Shown here piece by piece: positions 16,714-25,900 of a DNA stretch of 64,000 nucleotides. A program made the translations under genes and the position numbers. Below the pieces are notes generated by a model that saw only the letters and a program-made list of their open reading frames with translations, was not told the origin of the DNA and ran no database searches. Origin of the DNA: an uncultured Spirochaetales bacterium (GTDB lineage: Bacteria; Spirochaetota; Spirochaetia; JAFGXN01); contig CASEOG010000001.1 in NCBI GenBank assembly GCA_949289575.1, positions 88,671 through 152,670 on the forward strand, in the 5' to 3' direction. Every line of letters begins with the position of its first letter. Position 1 is the stretch's first letter.

Positions 16714-17712
16714 ATGCCTAGTTACAAGGAATTGGGTCTTGTCAACACGAAAGAGTTGTTCAAGAAAGCGATGGCCGGTCAATATGCCATTCCCGCTTAC
16801 AATTTTAACAATATGGAACAGATGCAGGCTATCATTCAGGCCTGTGTGGAAACCAAATCCCCTGTTATTCTGCAGGTTTCTTCCGGTGCCCGCAAATACG
16901 CCAATGCGACGCTGCTGAAAAACATGGCCAAAGGCGCCGTCGAATATGCCGCCGAATTGGGCTATGCGATTCCGATTGTTCTTCACCTGGATCACGGCGA
17001 TTCGTTCGAACTGTGCAAAGACTGTATCGACAGCGGATTCTCCTCCGTTATGATCGACGGTTCTCACCTGCCTTACGAAGAAAACGTGGCTCTGACCAAA
17101 AAAGTCTGCGAATATGCACACTCGCAGAAAGATTATGTAACGGTTGAAGGAGAACTCGGTGTTCTCGCCGGTGTCGAGGACGAGGTTTCCCACGAGCATT
17201 CGAATTACACCAGCCCCGATGAAGTCGAAGATTTCGTCAAGAAAACGGGTGTCGATTCTCTCGCCATTTCCATCGGAACTTCTCACGGCGCCAACAAATT
17301 CAAGCCGGAACAGTGCACAAGAAACGCCGACGGCATTCTGATTCCGCCTCCTCTCCGTTTTGACATTTTGGAAGAAATCGAAAAGAGAATTCCGGGATTC
17401 CCGATTGTTCTTCACGGCTCTTCTTCCGTTCCTCAGGATCAGGTGGCGATTATCAACGCCAACGGCGGTAAACTGAAAGACGCTATCGGTATTCCCGAAG
17501 AAGAACTGCGCAAAGCCGCCAAATCGGCTGTCTGCAAAATCAACATCGATTCCGACGGTCGTCTGGCTATGACCGCCGCTATCCGCAAAGTGTTCAACGA
17601 CAACCCCGCGGAATTCGACCCCCGCAAATATTTGGGGCCCGCACGCGATTCTCTGCGCGAGTTGTACAAAAAGAAAAACATCAACGTTTTGGGATCGGCC
17701 GGACAGGCTTAA
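16714..17712 (+). CDS. fba: Class II fructose-bisphosphate aldolase
   Basis: A 332-residue zinc aldolase of glycolysis and gluconeogenesis. It shows YAIPAYNFNNMEQMQAI, the zinc motif VLHLDHGDS, MIDGSHLPYEEN, VEGELGVLAGVED, SIGTSHGANKF and VLHGSSSVPQDQV, the standard class II order. It has an ideal ribosome site (AAGGAG), a consensus promoter, a strong terminator and codon choice biased to a few preferred codons, all signs of a highly expressed single-gene unit. Confidence 0.96.
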   Translation: MPSYKELGLVNTKELFKKAMAGQYAIPAYNFNNMEQMQAIIQACVETKSPVILQVSSGARKYANATLLKNMAKGAVEYAAELGYAIPIVLHLDHGDSFELCKDCIDSGFSSVMIDGSHLPYEENVALTKKVCEYAHSQKDYVTVEGELGVLAGVEDEVSHEHSNYTSPDEVEDFVKKTGVDSLAISIGTSHGANKFKPEQCTRNADGILIPPPLRFDILEEIEKRIPGFPIVLHGSSSVPQDQVAIINANGGKLKDAIGIPEEELRKAAKSAVCKINIDSDGRLAMTAAIRKVFNDNPAEFDPRKYLGPARDSLRELYKKKNINVLGSAGQA

Positions 17713-17725
17713 TCCCGTATACGGG

Positions 17726-17758
17726 AAAAAAGGACCGGGAAGCCGGTCCTTTTTTTTC
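17726..17758 (+). terminator. Intrinsic terminator of fba
   Basis: A perfect 13-base stem (AAAAAAGGACCGG) with loop GAAG followed by eight Ts. Confidence 0.92.
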
Positions 17759-17787
17759 TTTACAATCCGCATAAAATATGGAATAAT
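17759..17787 (+). promoter_or_regulatory. Candidate near-leaderless promoter of the 17795 membrane protein
   Basis: TTTACA, 17 bases, AATAAT, seven bases before the ATG. No Shine-Dalgarno sequence is present. The -10 is a modest match. Confidence 0.45.
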
Positions 17788-17794
17788 AAATAAC

Positions 17795-19222
17795 ATGAAA
17801 AAGGGAAATCTGCTTTTGTCCGGGAACCGTATTGTTGCCGTTGATTTTTTTCGGGGACTGGCTATCATCGGAGTGGTACTGACACACTGTCTGATTTACG
17901 GCGTTTTTTATTCTGTCGGAAATGCTTTGGCGACAGTTCCGCCCTATCTTTTAGCCGTTCTTTTCCCCGTTGTTCTGATTGCTCCGATGGCCGGACTCTT
18001 TGCCTTCATCAGCGTCACGGCGAATACCTTTACGGCCCTCAGGCGATTCTCCGAAGGTCATTCCCGAAAGCATGTTTTGCAGCCGTTACTGCTGACATCG
18101 GCAGCATTGATTCCCGTCCACTTCATCTTCTCGCTCCTTTTTAAGAATTCCAGTGCCTCCATGTTCGATCCGAAACTGTCGCTCGATACAATCATTCCGG
18201 CATCTATCCGACAGGGGCAGCCTGTATTCCCCCGTTTCGAAAATCTTCTCTTTATGGACGCCATGGCTATGATTGCCATGAGCGGACTGGCGGCCGCCGC
18301 CATTTTAGCATTCATTCTCAAAAAGAAACCGCCGCGCGACAAAACACTCCGCTGCCTGGCTTATGCCGGATTTATCTCGATTCTGCTCTCTCCTTTTGTC
18401 TGGTATCTGTTTTGGGTTCCTTTTAAATATTTGTATTTCACCGAATTTCCGTTAAGACTGCTCTCCGTTCCTTTGTCGTTTTTTGCCGCACGCATGCACT
18501 GTCTTCCGGGAATTTTCCCTTTTGTTGTTTTCGGAATTTGGTTCGGCATTCTCCTTCAGTCACGTCCGTCTTACGAAGAACTCAAAAAGAAGACAACACC
18601 GATAGCGGCGGCTTCGCTGATTCTTTTTCTGATTTTCAGCGGATTGAAACTGTTTCTGACAATCGGAAACGAAACCGCTTTTGTCCTTTGGCTGAGCCGC
18701 TCGGGGATTTTATCCGTTTTTTCCGAAAATACTCCCGGAATCGTAACGGGAAATATCGGAAACGCTTTTTTGGATTATAAAGCACTCCCGGTCGAATTTC
18801 AATTTTTCGGGATCGCGCTTTCCTTTCTGGGATTCCCCTTTCTTCTGAAAATCTTCGACTACCGTTCCGACGAAACAAAACCGCTGTCCGTTTCCCGCCT
18901 CAAACCGGTTCTTCGTTTCGGAACCCTTTCGCTGACGGTTTTTGTCTGCGAAACCCCGGTTCATACTGTTTTTGCCAAAATAATCCACACTCTTTCCGGG
19001 GCGCCCGTTCCCGATATGGCCGATATTCAACCCGATTTTTTTATGACGCACCCGCCCGTCTGGATTGCCTACGCTGTTTTTATGATTCTGCTCTGGGCCG
19101 TTATTTTAAAATTCTGGGAAAAACCCGGATACCGATTCAGTCTCGAATGGATTCTGACAAAAGCTATGTCTCCGTTTCGCAAAATCCGCTCGGAAAAACT
19201 GCCGCAGGAAAAAAGCCGGTAA
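17795..19222 (+). CDS. Polytopic membrane protein, acyltransferase-like
   Basis: A 475-residue protein with about ten to twelve hydrophobic segments. The N-terminus RIVAVDFFRGLAIIGVVLTH, with a conserved-looking Asp and Arg before the first helix and a His at its end, is the pattern of membrane acyltransferases (acyltransferase-3, DUF418 and heparan N-acetyltransferase relatives). Such proteins acetylate or acylate envelope sugars. The tail is basic. I cannot name the substrate. It ends three bases from the convergent GH18 gene with no terminator between. The start has a -10-like box seven bases upstream and no ribosome site. Confidence 0.7.
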   Translation: MKKGNLLLSGNRIVAVDFFRGLAIIGVVLTHCLIYGVFYSVGNALATVPPYLLAVLFPVVLIAPMAGLFAFISVTANTFTALRRFSEGHSRKHVLQPLLLTSAALIPVHFIFSLLFKNSSASMFDPKLSLDTIIPASIRQGQPVFPRFENLLFMDAMAMIAMSGLAAAAILAFILKKKPPRDKTLRCLAYAGFISILLSPFVWYLFWVPFKYLYFTEFPLRLLSVPLSFFAARMHCLPGIFPFVVFGIWFGILLQSRPSYEELKKKTTPIAAASLILFLIFSGLKLFLTIGNETAFVLWLSRSGILSVFSENTPGIVTGNIGNAFLDYKALPVEFQFFGIALSFLGFPFLLKIFDYRSDETKPLSVSRLKPVLRFGTLSLTVFVCETPVHTVFAKIIHTLSGAPVPDMADIQPDFFMTHPPVWIAYAVFMILLWAVILKFWEKPGYRFSLEWILTKAMSPFRKIRSEKLPQEKSR

Positions 19223-19225
19223 AAC

Positions 19226-20248
19226 CTATTCAATCAGCTCGCTGTATACGGCTCTGAGCAGTCTTAAATCGGGTGTATCCTGGGCAATATGCCATATCAT
19301 GACCCCCCCGAAAGTACGGGCGTAATGACTTTTTTCGCGAATCAGTTTGAGACTGTTGTAAGTGATGACCTGTCGGCCGCCCTCGGGGGTATCGAGTGTC
19401 AGAAAGTCCTCTTTTACCGACTTGCCGGGATACCATTCGTGTACATCGCGGAAAGTCACCGATCCCTGGCTGACAGTATTTCCATGCGCATCGAAAGTTC
19501 TCTGCCAGCCGTAAAACGGCACGCCGATAACCAGTTTGGAGCGGTCGATTCCGCGCCGGTTCTGCCAGTAGTCAATCGTTTTTTCCACATGGGCAAACGA
19601 AGAATGATCTTTCAGTTCCTTGTCGAAAAGTCCGGACTCATTGTAAATCATCAAATTTAAGAAATCGAATGCGGTGACAGCCGCATCACTCATTTTTCGG
19701 GCGCCCCAATATCCGAAAGCCCCCGAAAGCCGGTACGGTTTATCGGAAACCGCTTTTGCCAGAGCCGTCACAAAATGGTTGTATTCGGGAATCATCATAT
19801 CGCCCTCAAAATCGAGATCGATTCCGTCAATCCCGTACGAATCCGCGAACCGCAGCAATGCGTCAATAATCACCCGGTGACGGCCGGATCGAAACAGCTG
19901 CAGATAGCGTTGCCCCACTTCGGTCTTTGACGTAACATGTCCGCCGCCGATTGAAATAAAAACACGGGTCTGCCTGGCATGAGCCTTTGCAATAAATTTT
20001 CTCAACTCGAAGGGAGTTACTCTCGGTGCCGAAATCTGTCCGTTTCGGTCGAGATTAAAAAACCATAAATTAATATGCGTCAGATACTCGATTCCCGGAT
20101 TATACTGTTCGAGCATAATGGCGGCCGCCGGAAAATAGCCGACAACGCGACGGGCTCCCAGAGCCGATTTATCGGTTTCCGGACGGGTCAGACATCCGCT
20201 CAAAAGAAAGAGAATCATCCATAAAAATATGAACCCTTTTTTATTCAC
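19226..20248 (-). CDS. Lipoprotein glycoside hydrolase family 18 (chitinase-like)
   Basis: A 340-residue lipoprotein (lipobox LSGC after [11 protein letters not shown]) with a GH18 TIM barrel. The catalytic motif is [10 protein letters not shown] (DxxDxDxE, Glu as acid). VFISIGGGH is the conserved strand-3 motif, LNLMIYNE corresponds to the substrate-assisting YD region, and [11 protein letters not shown] forms the last strand. It may act on chitin-like or N-acetylglucosamine polymers, including peptidoglycan or host glycans. The GTG at 20248 is five bases after AAGGAG; a longer frame would put that site inside the gene. Confidence 0.88.
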   Translation of the reverse strand: MNKKGFIFLWMILFLLSGCLTRPETDKSALGARRVVGYFPAAAIMLEQYNPGIEYLTHINLWFFNLDRNGQISAPRVTPFELRKFIAKAHARQTRVFISIGGGHVTSKTEVGQRYLQLFRSGRHRVIIDALLRFADSYGIDGIDLDFEGDMMIPEYNHFVTALAKAVSDKPYRLSGAFGYWGARKMSDAAVTAFDFLNLMIYNESGLFDKELKDHSSFAHVEKTIDYWQNRRGIDRSKLVIGVPFYGWQRTFDAHGNTVSQGSVTFRDVHEWYPGKSVKEDFLTLDTPEGGRQVITYNSLKLIREKSHYARTFGGVMIWHIAQDTPDLRLLRAVYSELIE

Positions 20249-20265
20249 AAAATCTCCTTTTCTCA

Positions 20266-20295
20266 ATTTTATCCGGTCTTTATCCGATAAACAAA
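20266..20295 (-). promoter_or_regulatory. Possible promoter of the GH18 gene
   Basis: TTTGTT, 18 bases, TAAAAT; the -10 is good, the -35 weak. Confidence 0.4.
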
Positions 20296-20310
20296 TCGGA
20301 GGAAAACCGA

Positions 20311-20799
20311 ATGAAACGCACCGACTATATCAACTGGGACGAATATTTTATGGGGGTAGCCCTGCTCTCCGCCAAACGAAGCAAAGATCCGTCAACCCAA
20401 GTCGGGGCCTGCATTGTTAATACCGACAATGTGATTGTCGGTACCGGATACAACGGTTTTCCGAAAGGCTGCAGCGACGAAATGTTTCCGTGGGACCGCA
20501 CCGGCAATTTCCTGGAAACCAAATATCCGTACGTCTGTCATGCCGAACTGAATGCCATACTGAACTCCGCATCGCGAACACTGAAAGGCTGCCGGATTTA
20601 TGTCGGTCTGTTTCCCTGTAACGAATGCGCCAAGGCGATTATTCAGTCGGGCATTACGGAAATTATCTTTATTTCTGATAAGTATGCAGATACGGATGGT
20701 GTGAAAGCCTCAAAACGCATGCTGACCGAAGCAGGTGTTACATTCAGACCCCTCTCAACCCGACGAAAAACAGTGACAATAGACTACGGAATTGTATAG
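20311..20799 (+). CDS. dCMP deaminase family protein
   Basis: A 162-residue zinc deaminase converting dCMP to dUMP for thymidylate synthesis. Zinc motifs are CHAELNAI (His ligand and catalytic Glu) and PCNECAKAI (two Cys). The start [25 protein letters not shown] and [13 protein letters not shown] are characteristic of the ComEB/dCMP deaminase group. The ribosome site GGAGG is strong. The start is divergent from GH18. Length is typical. Confidence 0.92.
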   Translation: MKRTDYINWDEYFMGVALLSAKRSKDPSTQVGACIVNTDNVIVGTGYNGFPKGCSDEMFPWDRTGNFLETKYPYVCHAELNAILNSASRTLKGCRIYVGLFPCNECAKAIIQSGITEIIFISDKYADTDGVKASKRMLTEAGVTFRPLSTRRKTVTIDYGIV

Positions 20800-20841
20800 G
20801 CCGAATCTTTCGGAAAATAAAATTATTTTTAAAAATTATAA

Positions 20842-20870
20842 TTGACTATAATCATTTTTGGGTTTAAAAT
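20842..20870 (+). promoter_or_regulatory. Promoter of the TyrA-like/aldose-epimerase-like pair
   Basis: TTGACT, 17 bases, TAAAAT. The TTG at 20842 that could be read as a start codon is in fact this -35 box. Confidence 0.75.
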
Positions 20871-20901
20871 CAAGATACTATTCTTAAATAAGAGGAAGAT
20901 T

Positions 20902-21708
20902 GTGCGGATTTTAATCCTCGGTGCCGGAAAAATGGGGCGCTGGCTTTCCGATTCACTCTGTCTCGACGAAGAAACCGCGGTTTTCGACACAGACAAGACA
21001 AAACTGAAATATCTGTTCAACGTCCGTCGCCTGACGGAAGGTGACGAAATTCGGCAATTCGATCCGGAACTGGTTATTAATGCGGCCGGATTATCACAAA
21101 CGGAAAATGCCTTTCGTTTTGCAATTCCTTTCTTATCGGAAAAGTGCATCCTTTCGGATATCGCTTCCGTAAAAAATAACCTTGAAGAATTTTACCGCTC
21201 TTCCGGCTTCCGTTTTGCATCATCGCATCCGATGTTCGGGCCGACTTTTGCCAACATCGGAGATCTCCGTTCGCAGACAGCCATCCTGATTAAAGAATCC
21301 TGTCCGGAAGGACACCGGTTTTTTCGAAATTTCTATCAAAAACTGAATGTTCGGGTCTTCGAAGCCGGTTTCAGCGAACACGACAGGCTGACAGCTTATT
21401 CTCTGTCGACTCCATTTGCCGCAACGCTGGCATTTGTCTCCTGTCTGAAACCGATACCGGCACCGGGGACGACCTTCAAAAAACACATGGAGATTGCCGA
21501 CGGCCTGCTCTCCGAAGACGATGAACTTCTGACGGAAATTCTTTTCAATAAATACAGTGCCGATCAGATCGGAGAAATCGGAAAAACTCTCGACCGACTC
21601 CTTGAATGGATTATCAAACGCGATTCCGTAGCATTAAAAAAATATTTAAACGACCTCAGAACAGAATGGGAGAACTACAAAAATGTCTTATGCCGGTTTG
21701 GAAAATGA
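20902..21708 (+). CDS. Prephenate dehydrogenase-like protein
   Basis: A 268-residue two-domain dehydrogenase of the TyrA type: a Rossmann half starting RILILGAGKMGRWLSDSL, then a helical half. Family landmarks are ILSDIASVKNNLEEF and ASSHPMFGPT, including the His of the substrate site. It would convert prephenate to 4-hydroxyphenylpyruvate (tyrosine synthesis). It is more divergent than standard TyrA, and chorismate mutase or ACT domains are absent. The GTG at 20902 is six bases after GAGG. It overlaps the next gene by 26 bases. Confidence 0.78.
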   Translation: MRILILGAGKMGRWLSDSLCLDEETAVFDTDKTKLKYLFNVRRLTEGDEIRQFDPELVINAAGLSQTENAFRFAIPFLSEKCILSDIASVKNNLEEFYRSSGFRFASSHPMFGPTFANIGDLRSQTAILIKESCPEGHRFFRNFYQKLNVRVFEAGFSEHDRLTAYSLSTPFAATLAFVSCLKPIPAPGTTFKKHMEIADGLLSEDDELLTEILFNKYSADQIGEIGKTLDRLLEWIIKRDSVALKKYLNDLRTEWENYKNVLCRFGK

Positions 21709-22549
21709 CGAGCTGAAAATTCTGATTTCCTCGCACGGAGCCGAACTGCAGTCTCTTTACTGCAAGAACAATTCGACAGAATATTTATGGCAGGGAAATC
21801 CCGATTTCTGGGGAAGACGCGCACCGCATCTCTTCCCGATTATCGGCGGACTGAAAGACGGCTATTTTATTTACGACACAAAATCTTACACCATGGGAAA
21901 CCACGGTTTTGCGCGCGACAGCTCGTTTGCGGTCGAATACCCTTCTTTAAAGAAAGCCGTGTTTACCTTGGACGAAGAAAAAGAAAACTATCCGTTCCGC
22001 TACCGGTTCACGGTCACCTACTCGCTGAAAAAAAACAGACTGAAAATAACTTATACGGTTAAAAATACCGACAAACGCAAAATTTACTTTTCGGTGGGCG
22101 GACATCCCGCCTTTGCCTGTCCTATTGATCCGACCTTAAAGTACACCGACTACTTTATCGAATTCGACAAACACGAAAGCGGTGAACTGCTCCTCATCAA
22201 AAACGATCTGGCAGACGGAACAAGATACTTCCCTTTAAAAGACAAAAAAATTCCGCTGATTCATTCGCTGTTTACACAGGACGCACTGGTGTTCGATCAT
22301 CCCAAATCCCAAAAGTTCCGCTTGCGAAGCATCAAAGACAGCCGCCAAATCGAAATGAAAATCAAAAATTTCGAATCGATCGCATTCTGGTCGAAACCGA
22401 AAGAAGGAGCCGATTTTATCTGTTTCGAACCGTGGTGCGGAATCGACGATAGGGCCGACAGCAATCACCAGCTCGAATCCAAATGGAAAATCCGCTGCCT
22501 GAAACCGGGAAAGAAATTCAAATGCTCCTATCTCATAACCGTTAACTGA
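21683..22549 (+). CDS. Aldose 1-epimerase family protein (LacX/YihR-like)
   Basis: A 288-residue beta-sandwich of the galactose mutarotase superfamily. Seen: ISSHGAELQSLY, LFPIIGGLKDGYF, the active-site region MGNHGFARDSSF, VGGHPAFACP and the late ICFEPWCGIDD with the catalytic-position Glu. It probably interconverts anomers of a sugar or sugar phosphate; the substrate is not predictable. Translation is probably coupled to the overlapping upstream gene. A strong terminator follows directly. Confidence 0.85.
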   Translation: MSYAGLENDELKILISSHGAELQSLYCKNNSTEYLWQGNPDFWGRRAPHLFPIIGGLKDGYFIYDTKSYTMGNHGFARDSSFAVEYPSLKKAVFTLDEEKENYPFRYRFTVTYSLKKNRLKITYTVKNTDKRKIYFSVGGHPAFACPIDPTLKYTDYFIEFDKHESGELLLIKNDLADGTRYFPLKDKKIPLIHSLFTQDALVFDHPKSQKFRLRSIKDSRQIEMKIKNFESIAFWSKPKEGADFICFEPWCGIDDRADSNHQLESKWKIRCLKPGKKFKCSYLITVN

Positions 22550-22576
22550 AAAAAGCTGCCGAAAGGCAGCTTTTTT
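22549..22576. terminator. Bidirectional intrinsic terminator
   Basis: A perfect 12-base stem AAAAAAGCTGCC with loop GAAA and T tracts on both strands; it ends the convergent epimerase-like and HdeD-like genes. Confidence 0.9.
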
Positions 22577-22599
22577 CGATTATTCGCACATCATCGGTC

Positions 22600-23187
22600 T
22601 CAATTCGTATTCTTTCGTTTCAGCCAGTTGACCAGTAAACCGTTAAAAATAAAAAGGGCACAGCTGAACCAGATTAAAGAAAAGAAATATCCGATCAATT
22701 TCTCGAATAAATCGGAATTGACCCCGCCGATAATCCACATCACAACAGCGATGGACAGCATCACAACGCCGTCAATCAGAAAACCGATTGCACCTTTATA
22801 CGCTTTTGTCAGATACCAAAAATAGAGACTGAAAACCGACGCGGCAAAAATACAGAACGAAATAATCCATGTCAGTCCCCGTAAAATATCGGCGGAGAAA
22901 AATGTGCAGACAATGCCCAAAATCAGAAAGAAAAGCCCTGCGGCTATCGGAAAAAAAAGACCGTAAATTGTTTTCCTGATGACACCGTAAACAATCGTAA
23001 AAGCTCCCAGCATCATGGAAAGAATTCCGAAAAAAACGATGACGATCTGCGGAAGCTGCGAGGCAAAAACAGCCGTCAGAATACCGGCAAGCAGAAACAG
23101 AACGCCGGCGGCGACATAGCCTTTTCTCGAAAACTGATCGACAATACTGACTTCACGGATTTCGATTTCGGGAACGATATCTTCCAT
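22600..23187 (-). CDS. HdeD/DUF308-like membrane protein
   Basis: A 195-residue membrane protein with six hydrophobic helices arranged in pairs, for example GYVAAGVLFLLAGILTAVFA and TIYGLFFPIAAGLFFLILGI. This matches the DUF308 (HdeD) repeat pattern; HdeD in Escherichia coli relates to acid tolerance. No catalytic residues are evident. The ATG at 23187 follows GGAGGG; an earlier TTG was not used. It has its own promoter and shares a terminator with its convergent neighbour. Confidence 0.72.
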   Translation of the reverse strand: MEDIVPEIEIREVSIVDQFSRKGYVAAGVLFLLAGILTAVFASQLPQIVIVFFGILSMMLGAFTIVYGVIRKTIYGLFFPIAAGLFFLILGIVCTFFSADILRGLTWIISFCIFAASVFSLYFWYLTKAYKGAIGFLIDGVVMLSIAVVMWIIGGVNSDLFEKLIGYFFSLIWFSCALFIFNGLLVNWLKRKNTN

Positions 23188-23219
23188 AAACAAAGCCCTC
23201 CGTTAAGGTTTATATTATT

Positions 23220-23248
23220 AATATAGCGATTCTCCTTTAAATTGTAAA
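23220..23248 (-). promoter_or_regulatory. Promoter of the HdeD-like gene
   Basis: TTTACA, 17 bases, TATATT, about 32 bases before the ATG. Confidence 0.68.
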
Positions 23249-23255
23249 CCGCATT

Positions 23256-24173
23256 TCAGGAAAAAATTATCCGACGCATTGTCTCCGTATCCCGCGGAGA
23301 AACAAGATGACGGTTCGGTATTTTGCGGAAAAAAGTCATCTGACGCTTGGCATACCGCCGCGAATGCCGCTGAATCAGATCTCTCACTTCATCTTCGTCA
23401 TCGGATAAGAAAAATTCGGAATAGCCGATGGCTTTCATTCCCGGCATTTCCGACGTATACCCGCACCCGCAAAGAGAGCGCCACTCGTCCGCCAGCCCCT
23501 GCTCAAACATCATATCGACCCGCCTGTTGATACGGGCGTACAGCTCGTCTCGGGGACGGGTCAGCTCGATAATTTTAATATCATAATCGGTTCGCGGCGA
23601 CGGCTCCGTCGAAAAGGAAGAGAGCGGACGTCCGCTGCTGCGGTAAACTTCCAAGGCACGGGTCAGGCGGTAGGTATCGCCGGCGGGAATACGGGCAGCC
23701 GTAACCGGATCGCAACGGCGTAATTCCTCGTATAAGCGCTCCCGCCCGCCGGACAGAATCTCCCGACGGAGTGTTTCGGCCGTCTCGCGGTTTGTCGGCG
23801 GCGCCTCCGGCAGTCCGTACAGAAAATTCAAAAAGTAAAAAGCCGTTCCGCCCGAAATGACAGGAAGAGCCCCTTTATCCAGAATCCCGGGAATCAGCCG
23901 TTCGGCTTCCGTAACGAAATCGCCGGCATGAAACTGTTCATCGGGATTGCGGATATCAATCAGGTGATGCGGAATGCGTTTCAGAAAACCGGCATCCGGT
24001 TTGGCCGTTCCGATATTCATTCCTCTGTAAACCTGCATCGAGTCGGCACTGATAATTTCGATATTTAACGAAGCAAGATCGGCCAGACACTCCGTTTTTC
24101 CGACAGCTGTCGGACCGAAAAGAAAAACAACGGCAGGTTTATTCGTCACCGAGAGAGAATTCGACCTCGCCAT
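23256..24173 (-). CDS. miaA: tRNA dimethylallyltransferase
   Basis: About 305 residues. It adds a dimethylallyl group to A37 of tRNAs reading UNN codons. Landmarks are the P-loop FLFGPTAVGKTE, ISADSMQVYRGMNIGTAKP, HHLIDIRNPDE, ISGGTAFY, the R-rich DTYRLTRALEVY and the C-terminal RRYAKRQMTFF. The start is uncertain: an ATG at 24173 and a GTG at 24149 are both in frame, neither with a clear ribosome site, and both overlap rpoZ, so coupling is likely. It is the last gene of yicC-cmk-rpoZ-miaA. Confidence 0.92.
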   Translation of the reverse strand: MARSNSLSVTNKPAVVFLFGPTAVGKTECLADLASLNIEIISADSMQVYRGMNIGTAKPDAGFLKRIPHHLIDIRNPDEQFHAGDFVTEAERLIPGILDKGALPVISGGTAFYFLNFLYGLPEAPPTNRETAETLRREILSGGRERLYEELRRCDPVTAARIPAGDTYRLTRALEVYRSSGRPLSSFSTEPSPRTDYDIKIIELTRPRDELYARINRRVDMMFEQGLADEWRSLCGCGYTSEMPGMKAIGYSEFFLSDDEDEVRDLIQRHSRRYAKRQMTFFRKIPNRHLVSPRDTETMRRIIFS

Positions 24174-24336
24174 CGAGAATTTCGCGAATGGCTTCCGAAC
24201 AAATTTTGACATCCTCTTTCAGATTTTCCGGATGTTTGGTCAGCGCATCGGCCCGCTTTACCATCGCATTCGTCATTTCGTAAAAGTTGCCGTTATAATC
24301 CACCATTTTATTCAAAGGAATCACAGATTCGGTCAT
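24139..24336 (-). CDS. rpoZ: RNA polymerase omega subunit
   Basis: A 65-residue protein, small like other spirochaetal omega subunits. The central EMTNAMVKRADALTK and the later ICSEAIREILDGEVEF match the omega helices that clamp the beta-prime subunit. The ribosome site AAGGAG is strong. It lies 29 bases after cmk and overlaps miaA. The gene order with yicC upstream matches the yloC-gmk-rpoZ cluster of Firmicutes, which supports the call despite the short length. Confidence 0.8.
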   Translation of the reverse strand: MTESVIPLNKMVDYNGNFYEMTNAMVKRADALTKHPENLKEDVKICSEAIREILDGEVEFSLGDE

Positions 24337-24365
24337 TCGATACTCCTTTTTTCATTATACACGAT

Positions 24366-24899
24366 TCAATCCGCTTTGTAAACGGCTTCGATAATTTCGG
24401 CAACAATTTGTTCCGGATTTTTATCCGAGGTATCGATAATCAGGTCGCAGAAAGCGTAATCGTTGTTGTCGATATTGTACAGACGGCGGTAACGATTGCT
24501 GTCGCGCTCATCGCGTGCTTCCGTTTCCGCGGCACGTTCTTTCGCACAACCGCCTTCTCTGTTGTGCACACGGGATGCTCTGACTGCGGCCGGCGCATAC
24601 AGATAGACTTTTAAATCGGCATCTTTCAAAAGCCAGACTGCCAAACGGGAACCGAGGACCACACCGCCTTCGGAAGCCAGCCGAATTTGTTTTTCGTCGA
24701 GCGCATAGTCGTACGACGGATCGCTTTCCGCTTTGCGGCAGAATTCCGCGAACGGGATTCCCGCTTCCTCCGCCATGTTGTGGAACGTGTAGTTAATCAG
24801 CTTCAGCCCCAGTTTATCGGCCAGAAGCCGGCTGACTGTCGAATTACCGCAGCCGCTTTTTCCCGATACGGCGATTTTTATTTTCGATAAATCTTTCAT
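24366..24899 (-). CDS. Cytidylate kinase-like protein
   Basis: A 177-residue P-loop kinase. Seen: the P-loop IAVSGKSGCGNSTVSRLLAD, LASEGGVVLGSRLAVWLL with the NMP-binding Arg, and the lid-region RDERDSNRYRRLYNIDNNDY typical of the compact CMP kinase (CmkB) type also found in archaea. It probably phosphorylates CMP or dCMP. The ATG at 24899 is seven bases after AAGGA. It takes the place that guanylate kinase holds in the equivalent Firmicute cluster. Confidence 0.8.
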   Translation of the reverse strand: MKDLSKIKIAVSGKSGCGNSTVSRLLADKLGLKLINYTFHNMAEEAGIPFAEFCRKAESDPSYDYALDEKQIRLASEGGVVLGSRLAVWLLKDADLKVYLYAPAAVRASRVHNREGGCAKERAAETEARDERDSNRYRRLYNIDNNDYAFCDLIIDTSDKNPEQIVAEIIEAVYKAD

Positions 24900-24912
24900 C
24901 AAATTTTCCTTT

Positions 24913-25782
24913 TTATTCGACATTCCGCAACTGTTCGCGAAAATCTTCCAGTGCATCTTTGATATCGACAACGGCCTGTGTCATTTCGACAAAGAGCGCT
25001 TTCGATGCGGCGGTATTGGCTTCCCTGTTGATTTCCTGAGCGAGAAAATCGAGTTTTTTCCCGACCGGACCGTCGGCGGTCAGAAGGCGCCGGCATTCCG
25101 TCAGGTGAACGGAAAGCCGCTCGGTTTCCTCGCTGACGGAAAAACGAACCAGAGAAGCCGCCAGTTCCTGATAAAAACGGTCACACTCGGCCGCATCACC
25201 CAAAATCTCGCGAAACCGGCTGCGCAGGAGATCTTTTAATTTCTCTTCGTTCCGCGACTGAAAAGAACAGAGGACGGAAAGCCGGTTCTCGATAATATCG
25301 AGACGGGACGATAAAAAACGGGCCGTCGCTTCCCCTTCCCGACGCCGTTCCGCCTCAAACGCCGTCAGCGCCCGAGCCAGCGCACGCACGGCCAGCCGGC
25401 ACGGAAGAGAGGTGTCGGCAGATCCCGATCCGCTTCCGGTCATTCCGGGAAGACGCACCAGAGCGTCGGGACGCGGGGATTCGGCATCGGGGAAAAAGTG
25501 CCGGAGACGGGCAAAAACAGCGGCATAAGCCTGCGCCTGATCCTCGTTGAGCACCGGAATATCGGCCGGCGCATTTTCGGTAACCGTAAAAAGCAGCTCA
25601 ACCCGACCGCGGCCGACCCGCCCCTGAACCGCCCGGCGCAAATCCCCTTCCGCGTCCGCCAGCTGCGGCGGCAAAGAAAGTTTCAGGTCAAGATAACGGT
25701 TATTGTAAGATTTGATACGTACGGAAACAGTCACATCACCTTCCGTCTCTTCCGCCGCAGCAAAACCGGTCATTCCGATCAT
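24913..25782 (-). CDS. yicC: YicC-family endoribonuclease
   Basis: A 289-residue protein with both YicC signatures: the N-terminal MIGMTGFAAAEE and SYNNRYLDLKLSLPP, and the C-terminal GKKLDFLAQEINREANTAASKA. YicC/YloC proteins are hexameric endoribonucleases acting on RNA stems. The ATG is five bases after GGGGG; an upstream in-frame codon lacks a ribosome site. It is first in the yicC-cmk-rpoZ-miaA operon, under the promoter at 25814. Confidence 0.92.
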   Translation of the reverse strand: MIGMTGFAAAEETEGDVTVSVRIKSYNNRYLDLKLSLPPQLADAEGDLRRAVQGRVGRGRVELLFTVTENAPADIPVLNEDQAQAYAAVFARLRHFFPDAESPRPDALVRLPGMTGSGSGSADTSLPCRLAVRALARALTAFEAERRREGEATARFLSSRLDIIENRLSVLCSFQSRNEEKLKDLLRSRFREILGDAAECDRFYQELAASLVRFSVSEETERLSVHLTECRRLLTADGPVGKKLDFLAQEINREANTAASKALFVEMTQAVVDIKDALEDFREQLRNVE

Positions 25783-25813
25783 CGGATCCCCCTTTTCAGA
25801 CGATTGTACTCCA

Positions 25814-25842
25814 ATCATAATCCAAGGAACCGGATTCGTCAA
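25814..25842 (-). promoter_or_regulatory. Promoter of yicC-cmk-rpoZ-miaA
   Basis: TTGACG, 17 bases, TATGAT, 31 bases before the yicC ATG. Confidence 0.78.
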
Positions 25843-25856
25843 TCCGTTTCACAAAA

Positions 25857-25880
25857 AAAGGCGGGAGATCTCCCGCCTTT
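25857..25880 (-). terminator. Intrinsic terminator of the 25901 lipoprotein
   Basis: A perfect 10-base stem AAAGGCGGGA with loop GATC, then a run of Ts on the minus strand. Confidence 0.88.
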
Positions 25881-25900
25881 GAACGTTTAAGACGCCATTG

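Noticed and set aside
20842-20901. A 20-residue N-terminal extension of the TyrA-like protein.
   Set aside because: Its TTG start is the -35 box of the promoter; GTG at 20902 has the proper ribosome site.
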